This document shows positions 49,101-58,100 of a stretch of 64,000 nucleotides of DNA, piece after piece (position 1 is the stretch's first letter; each line of letters opens with the position of its first letter). Origin of the DNA: Morinoia aosen (Eukaryota > Arthropoda > Malacostraca > Amphipoda > Talitridae); NCBI GenBank assembly GCA_030386875.1, contig CM059569.1, forward strand, positions 44,431,842-44,495,841. The letters are read 5' to 3'. The notes under the pieces are model-generated. The model was not told the DNA's origin. It was given only the letters and a program-made list of their open reading frames with translations, and did not search any database. The translations under genes and the position numbers were made by a program.

Positions 49101-52100
49101 ACAAATGCAAGCGACTTCCTGTGTACCATACAAATGCAAGCGACTTCCTGTGTACCATACAAATGCAAGCGACTTCCTGTGTACCATACAAATGCAAGCG
49201 ACTTCCTGTGTACCATACAAATGCAAGCGACTTCCTGTGTACCATACAAATGCAAGCGACTTCCTGTGTACCATACAAATGCAAGCGACTTCCTGCGTAC
49301 CATACAAATGCAAGCGACTTCCTGTGTACCATACAAATGCAAGCGACTCCCTGTGTACCATACAAATGCAAGCGACTTCCTGTGTACCATACAAATGCAA
49401 GCGACTCCCTGTGTACCATACAAATGCAAGCGACTTCCTGTGTACCATACAAATGCAAGCGACTTCCTGTGTACCATACAAATGCAAGCGACTCCCTGTG
49501 TACCATACAAATGCAAGCGACTTCCTGTGTACCATACAAATGCAAGCGACTTCCTGTGTACCATACAAATGCAAGCGACTCCCTGTGTACCATACAAATG
49601 CAAGCGACTTCCTGTGTACCATACAAATGCAAGCGACTTCCTGTGTACCATACAAATGCAAGCGACTCCCTGTGTACCATACAAATGCAAGCGACTTCCT
49701 GTGTACCATACAAATGCAAGCGACTTCCTGTGTACCATACAAATGCAAGCGACTCCCTGTGTACCATACAAATGCAAGCGACTTCCTGTGTACCATACAA
49801 ATGCAAGCGACTCCCTGTGTACCATACAAATGCAAGCGACTTCCTGTGTACCATACAAATGCAAGCGACTTCCTGTGTACCATACAAATGCAAGCGACTC
49901 CCTGTGTACCATACAAATGCAAGCGACTTCCTGTGTACCATACAAATGCAAGCGACTTCCTGTGTACCATACAAATGCAAGCGACTTCCTGTGTACCATA
50001 CAAATGCAAGCGACTCCCTGTGTACCATACAAATGCAAGCGACTCCCTGTGTACCATACAAATGCAAGCGACTTCCTGTGTACCATACAAATGCAAGCGA
50101 CTTCCTGTGTACCATACAAATGCAAGCGACTCCCTGTGTACCATACAAATGCAAGCGACTTCCTGTGTACCATACAAATGCAAGCGACTTCCTGTGTACC
50201 ATACAAATGCAAGCGACTTCATGTGTACCATACAAATGCAAGCGACTCCCTGTGTACCATACAAATGCAAGCGACTCCCTGTGTACCATACAAATGCAAG
50301 CGACTTCCTGTGTACCATACAAATGCAAGCGACTTCCTGTGTACCATACAAATGCAAGCGACTCCCTGTGTACCATACAAATGCAAGCGACTCCCTGTGT
50401 ACCATACAAATGCAAGCGACTTCCAGTGTACCATACAAATGCAAGCGACTCCCTGTGTACCATACAAATGCAAGCGACTTCCTGTGTACCATACAAATGC
50501 AAGCGACTTCCTGTGTACCGTACAAATGCAAGCGACTCCCTGTGTACCATACAAATGCAAGCGACTTCCTGTGTACCATACAAATGCAAGCGACTTCCTG
50601 TGTACCATACAAATGCAAGCGACTTCCTGTGTACCATACAAATGCAAGCGACTTCCTGTGTACCATACAAATGCAAGCGACTTCCTGTGTACCATACAAA
50701 TGCAAGCGACTTCCTGTGTACCATACAAATGCAAGCGACTCCCTGTGTACCATTCAAATGCAAGCGACTTCCTGTGTACCATACAAATGCAAGCGACTTC
50801 CTGTGTACCATACAAATGCAAGCGACTTCCTGTGTACCATACAAATGCAAGCGACTTCCTGTGTACCATACAAATGCAAGCGACTTCCTGTGTACCATAC
50901 AAATGCAAGCGACTTCCTGTGTACCATACAAATGCAAGCGACTTCCTGTGTACCATACAAATGCAAGCGACTTCCTGTGTACCATACAAATGCAAGCGAC
51001 TTCCTGTGTACCATACAAATGCAAGCGACTTCCTGTGTACCATACAAATGCAAGCGACTCCCTGTGTACCATACAAATGCAAGCGACTTCCTGTGTACCA
51101 TACAAATGCAAGCGACTTCCTGTGTACCATACAAATGCAAGCGACTTCCTGTGTACCATACAAATGCAAGCGACTTCCTGTGTACCATACAAATGCAAGC
51201 GACTTCCTGTGTACCATACAAATGCAAGCGACTCCCTGTGTACCATACAAATGCAAGCGACTTCCTGTGTACCATACAAATGCAAGCGACTTCCTGTGTA
51301 CCATACAAATGCAAGCGACTTCCTGCGTACCATACAAATGCAAGCGACTTCCTGTGTACCATACAAATGCAAGCGACTTCCTGTGTACCATACAAATGCA
51401 AGCGACTCCCTGTGTACCATACAAATGCAAGCGAACAAATAACACCTCAACAATATAACTCCAGCTGCGGTGCAACACAAGCACCACAACAACGCAACTG
51501 TGGTGCAACACAAGCACCACAACAACGCAACTGTGGTGCAACACTAGCACCACAACAACATAGCTACCTTACAACACAAGCACCACAACAACACAGCTGT
51601 AGTACAACAAAAGCGCCCCAACAACACAGCTACAGCTGCAGCACAACAAAAGCAGCAATATCTCGTCACCAACATCCCATTGACAAAAACAATTACAACA
51701 ACATACAAATAACCGTGCTGGCGAAGGAGAGCCAGAAAGACTTGATCGAGTCACAATAACGTCTATAAAGGCAACACAATCACATTAACGTCAAAAAATC
51801 AGCATCATCACAATAAATGTACAACACTATCACATTCACGTCACTAATTGCACCACCATTAACGAAAACAATTACAACAACGTACAACTAACCGTTCAGG
51901 AGAAGGAGAGCCAGAAGGACCTGATCGAGGCGTCAGTGTTCGCAGAGGAGCTCGCCACGGAGCTGGTGGCCATCACGTCCTCCTCCTTCAGCCCCGGCGT
52001 GCTGCTGCGAGCTCTCGACGGCCGCGGTATTGCGCTGCTCGACTCGCTCATCGAGCACGAGCAAAAGATGGTCAGGCTCGCTCGACAGCCGCTGGCTACT

Positions 52101-55100
52101 ATAGCCGGGTGTTGCGGGGGTGCAATAGAGTAGGAGAGTGTATCAGGGTTTGTTGAAATGGGATGTTTGCTTGGGTTGAAGTAAGGGAAAGTATTGAGCT
52201 TTATTGAAATGGGGCATTTGGCTTGGCTGAAGTCAAGGAGTATATCAGGCTTTTCTGGAATATTTGGCTAAACTAAGAGAGTACATTAGGCTATAGTGAA
52301 ATGAAAGAAGAATTATCTTAACTGAAATAAGAGAGCGTATTAAGTGAGGTTGAAGTATGGTAGCATTTCGAGCTTTACTGCTAAAAGAGGGTTTATTCGG
52401 CCTGACTGAAATAAGGAAGTCTATCAGGCTTCACGGAAATGATAGGGTATAGTTGGTTTCCCTGAAATAATATCAACAGGCTATTTTATGAACATAAAGT
52501 AAAACAGTTATGACTACTGTAAGACACTGCAAGATTCGTTTTTTTGTCTTTGATTTTATGTTGTTTATATAAACTTTAAGGTAAATTGTACTCCAATTTC
52601 ACCTTTGACGGTAAAGCATTTTCTTCTGAAGCGTTTGTAGTTAAAACTACGCAATTTATTTGGGAACTGAAGAAAGAGCTGCGGTAATGACACTGTGGTG
52701 GTCAGAAATGGTTTACCCTGCAGAATTGATGCTTACTTCTATTTGTAGCGATACTTTCACAAATGATTTATGATTTCTACCATCATTTTAACACATATAA
52801 ATATATTTCGAAAGAGAGAATTAAGGACTCCTGTTCAAAATATAACGAAGCACTCCGTGTTTCTAATGTTAGGCTTCAGTTTCAGCGATTTTTTTTTAAA
52901 CCCCTTTATCAATTTATATGCTACCCTTCTTGTTCCTCCGGTTTCACCGTGGAAGAAATATGAAAACAGTAAGAAATGGATTTTACGTTAAAGAGAAATA
53001 CTAATCCCTTACAAATGGTTAATTATGCAGATTGAAGTTGAAAGGTAAATCTAGTCATTAGTAGCAGTTGGTACAGCAAAGTAAAGTTGATGAGTAAAAT
53101 TCGTCCTAAGTAAAATAGATGACAAAAACTTTCAAAAGTTATGCTGAGAAGAAATGTTAGATGCTAGTAAAACTGTAACAAAAACATATTAAAGTAACAT
53201 TGAAAAGAAGTACCAGTTCTTAGTAAAACCTAACAACCAAAACCTAATAAAGTAACATTGAAACGAAATACTAGTTCCAATTAAGAACTAGCAGCACTAA
53301 CTTTGTAACGCAACATCAAAAACAAGAACTTTTGATTCCCGTGCAGGTGATCGCACACCCGAGCGTGCAGCGCTACCTCAATGACGTGTGGATGGGGAGC
53401 CTCAAGTGGCCTGCGTGGAAGATGGCGGCAGTCTTCCTGGTGTGTCTCATTATACCACCCGTCTGGCTGTTCTTCAGGTGTGTCTCATTATACCACCCGT
53501 CTGGCAGGTGTGTCTGGATCTTTTTTAGGTGTGTCTGCCAGTGTTCATAGCTTGTGATATTTTTTCATGATTCCTCCATATTTTAAGTCATTTTATCCTT
53601 GTACGAACTCTTTACAGCTCTGTTCAAAAATTTGTCAGTTCTGTCTACTTCCTCAGTCTATTTCCCCTGTCTACTTTCCCTCACTCTGTTTGCGCGCCCT
53701 AATACCATTTTTTTGGATATAGGTGAGTTTTTCTTTTTTTGCATTGTTTCTTTTGTTTCTTTTTTCTTTAACGCCCTGAACTTTTTTACCCTCCCCATTA
53801 TAAACTAATTTTCTAAATAAACGGTTTTCTTTCTTTTTTCCTTTCTTAACGGCGTGAATTCTGTTATTCCTTCCCAACAGCCTGCCGCTGCCGCACAAGT
53901 ACTACCGCATACCGTTCACAAAGTTCCTGTCGTACCTGGTGTCCCACTGCTACATGCTCCTCCTCATGATACTCATGGTCGTCACGCCGCTCAGCCCCAT
54001 CTGGGAGCTCACCGACCTCATGCCAAGATGGTGGGTCCATTGAACATTTATTTTTTTCGAACTTGGAAATTTAACGGAATGAGAATTAAAATAGTTTTAG
54101 TTTTTAAATCTAACATGATGAGAATTAAAACGGTCGTTTCACCTCTATCGATTTAGTTTGATCGTTCAAATTGATCATACTGCACATTGACACGTTATTT
54201 ACTTATTTTTGAACTTTAAAATTCATCTCTCTGCGAATTAAAACTGTCATTTTGCCTTCACCAATTCATTTTTTAATATAAAAAAAAATTCATTCGTAGT
54301 CATTTTACCTCTAGTAATTTATTTTGAATTAAAAAAGTTTTCTTTTTCTTGAAAGTTATCTTGTTGCCCTTTTAATGATTAAGAAATTAGAGTTGCTGAT
54401 GTTCCATATATTGTGCACCATTTAATTTTATATAAATTTGAAGTAATGATTGGAGGCATATTCTACCGCGTGTCTGTTAAGACTCCCAGTAAATCTTGTG
54501 AAAAGTTGCGCTGTATCAACAAGGTTGAAAAATTGCGCCACTCCATCACCTTGAAAGGATGTCTATGTTCATGAAAAAAAGATTTAATGTTAAATAAAAT
54601 ATTAAATGGTTATTTATCAGTTTTTGCTTCATATTTAATTATTTTGAACCACGATTCTTCATAAAAAAACCTATTCTGGACTTCCATGCCGATTTAAACG
54701 CGCTACTCATCTAACATTCACGTACTATTCGATTATACGCATGGCTGATGCTATTTAGGTCATCAAATTTGTAAATTTTTAAAACATAAATTAAATATGT
54801 TAAGTATCGCATAGGTTACCAAATTTTTAAATTTTCTCTTAGATAATCTCTTGATAACAGGCCGCCTGAAAGTAACTTAAATACTGGTTTCATTTACCGT
54901 AGACTTATTAGATGCTCAGAAGTAACTTAACACTGGTTTTGTTTACCGTAGACATTTTACCCTCTTCCATATTCTCATTCTCTCAATTTTGACGGTGACA
55001 TTCTCAAAGATATGTCACCCAACACAGTTTTTTTATCTGCATACCTGTAACCATGGTTGCAGGCACGAGTGGATGTTGCTGGCATGGTTGAGCGGCAACC

Positions 55101-58100
55101 TGGTTGCTGAACTAACCAGTCCTGGTGATCGCACTGGACTTGGTTGGATAAAAGTCTTCGTGTTGATGTTCGGTGGCATGGGCGTGCTGACGCACGTGTT
55201 TGGGTTCCTTTATTACGGACACCAGGGCCCTCTGCAGGAGATACTTTACGTGAGGTAATAACTGGCAGGAGATACTTTACCTGAGGTAATGACTGGCAGG
55301 AGATACTTTACGTGAGGTAATGACTGGCTGGAGATACTTTACGTGAGGTAATGAATAGCTGGAGATACTTTACGTGGGGTAATGACTGGCAGGAGATACT
55401 TTACTAGAGGTAATGACTGGCAGGGGATACTTTACTTGAGGTAATGACTGGCAGGAGATACTTTGTGTAGGTAATGACTGGCAGGAGATACTTTACTTTC
55501 GGTAATGACTGGCAGGAGATACTTTACTTTCGGTAATGACTGGCAGGAGATACTTTACTTGAGGTAATGACTGGCAGGAGATACTTTGTGTAGGTAATGA
55601 CTGGCAGGAGATACTTTACTTTCGGTAATGACTGGCAGGAGATACTTTACTTTCGGTAATGACTGGCAGGAGATACTTTACTTTCGGTAATGACTGGCAG
55701 GAGATACTTTGTGTAGGTAATGACTGAAGAGAGTTCATAGTTCTAATAGCGGAAATATAAATAAAATTTCAGGGTTCAAATGCATGTGGTTATAGAAAGT
55801 CTTATTAATATTATACTCCTGCGGTAAATTTAGAGCTATTTATGCCATATTACATGTACTATGTAAAATACAGATACAGAGACATCTTTGCTAAATATTA
55901 ATACGATATTATGAACAGTTATGGTTGCAGAGTCTGAACGTCTGAAGACATAATGAAGATCAAAAGCTTACCTACACACAATTGAATAATATGCTATAAA
56001 ATTTTGAAGCTTTTTGGGTGGTGGTCTAAAATCAAATCAATAACTTTTCGAAAACTAGCTCAAGTTTTTCGTGGAACAAGTAATCAACTCACGGTGAGGA
56101 TAATTGTATTATGATAATTGCAACCCAAATTTTTGAAGTAATCAGAATTAATTCAGTATTCAATTGAATAAGGCTCCAGAACGATGAAAACCAAGCATTA
56201 AAATAAACAGATAATGCGATTGAAAGTAGACCTAAGAAACTTCTCGTAACTTTTTTTTAAGTAAATTAAGGTAACTGCCTAACGAATTAAGTAACTGTTC
56301 ATTCATTATGAGAAAATTATGTTTTCTAATTAAAATATCTCAAATTCCTGCTATATACTCTCAGTAAATATGACTTCTATGACATTGCATCTCAATTAAT
56401 ATTGCCGTTCTGAAAACGTAACTGCTTAGAGTAAAAACCAGCGACCCTAAAGCGCTTATAGGAACGTTAAATTTCCTGTCCAACGCTGAATATCCAGTTC
56501 TCGCACGCTTTTCTCTTTTTCTGTCTATCAACGCTGTCCTTCTGTCCACCAACGCTGTCCTTCTGTCCACCAAGACTTTTTTGTAGCTTTTTTCCCAGTG
56601 CTATTCCTTTCCTGTCCTCCAATGGCGCTAATCATTCAACGGATGCTGTCCCCCTGTGTACCAACTGTCTTCCTGTCCACGAACTGTCCTGTCCTCCAAC
56701 TTTCCTCCTGTCGGCCAATTGTTTTTTTCTATCATCTAGTTTCTCAATTATTCTTCTGTTCCCCTATTATCCTTCTGTCCAACTGTCGTCCTGTTCAACT
56801 GTCCTCCAACTGTCCTGCCACTAACTGCCCTCCTGCTCCCCTACTATCCTTTTGTCCAATTGTCGTCCCGTCCAGCTGTCCTCCTGTTCACCTGTACTGT
56901 CCAACTATCCTCTTGTCCAACTGTCCACCAACAGTCCTTCTGTCCAACTATCCACCAACTGCCCTGTCCACCACCTGTCCACCAACTGCCCTGTCCACCA
57001 CCTGTCCACCAACCCCCCAGGAATGTGCTGATAGGCTGTGGGCTGCTGCTGGCCACGGTGCAGCTGCTGGACTTCCTCTCGTTCCACAACCTCTTCGGTC
57101 CGTGGGCGGTGATCATCGGCAAGCTCATGGTCGACTTGGGCCGATTTTTGGTCATCCTGGCCATCTTCATGTTCGGGTTCACGATGTACCTCTCGGCCAT
57201 CTACAACCCCATCAGACCCATCTACACCGGGCGCAACTCGACCCCTGTTGTGGGGTCCGGCTACCCTCCTTTTGGTTCGTTGGGGGTGTCTGTCTGGTGA
57301 GGTTTGGGGTATCTGGTGAAGTTGGGGTATCTGGTGAGGTTGGGGTGTCTGATGGGGTCATGATTGATTGGGGTATCTGGTGAGGTCATGATTGGTTGGG
57401 GTGTATGATTGGTTGGGGAATATGATGTCATGATCAATTTTTTGGCTTCCAGAATCACCGCTTTACGAAGAAGTATTTTGTGTCTAATTTTGCATCTATT
57501 ATTCGTGGATTACAGGATCAATTTAAACATTTAAAGTCTTTATGAGAAAATTTATTTCTAAATTATTCTAAGGTATTGAATATATGAGGACGATAAATAA
57601 TTATATTACAATGTAAAACAATCAAATATTAAAAAACTGAGAGAGGACATATATGTATGTCCATTGGGACTCATGGGAACACAGATTTAAAGAGGACATA
57701 TATCTCCAGTTAGACTTATGGTAACATGGAATGAAAATAAACATTCATAAATAGCCAGTTGAACTTTTGAGAGGAGCAAGGTCAGAAAAAAGTGGAATGT
57801 TAAGTACAGTAAGACCAGAAAATGTTAATTATTATGTATTTCACGCAGAGGCTCCTGTGCAAGACCCGGTCTCGACAGCAGAGCTACTCTTCTTTTCCTT
57901 GTTCGGTCTGGTGGAGCCAGACTACATGCCGCCCTTCTACAGTCACCCCTTCTGGGCTAAGGCCCTAATGAAGGTGCGTCTCTTGTCCCTTCCGGGCCAA
58001 GACCCTTATGAAGGTGCGTCTCCTGCTTCCTTCTGGGCCAAAGCTCTAATGAAGGTGCGTCTTTTCCCCTTCTGGGCCAAGGCCCTCTTAAAGATTACTC

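Noticed and set aside
45199..51434. CRISPR array
   Set aside because: Units are directly contiguous with no spacers, and the context is eukaryotic.
44938..51759. Open frame of 2273 codons on the plus strand (and others of 2097, 2078, 2124, 1885 and 1673 codons in other frames)
   Set aside because: All are products of the 29 bp satellite, which lacks stops in every phase. Variation is at DNA-unit level with no frame preference, and known nompC exons flank the array as an intron.
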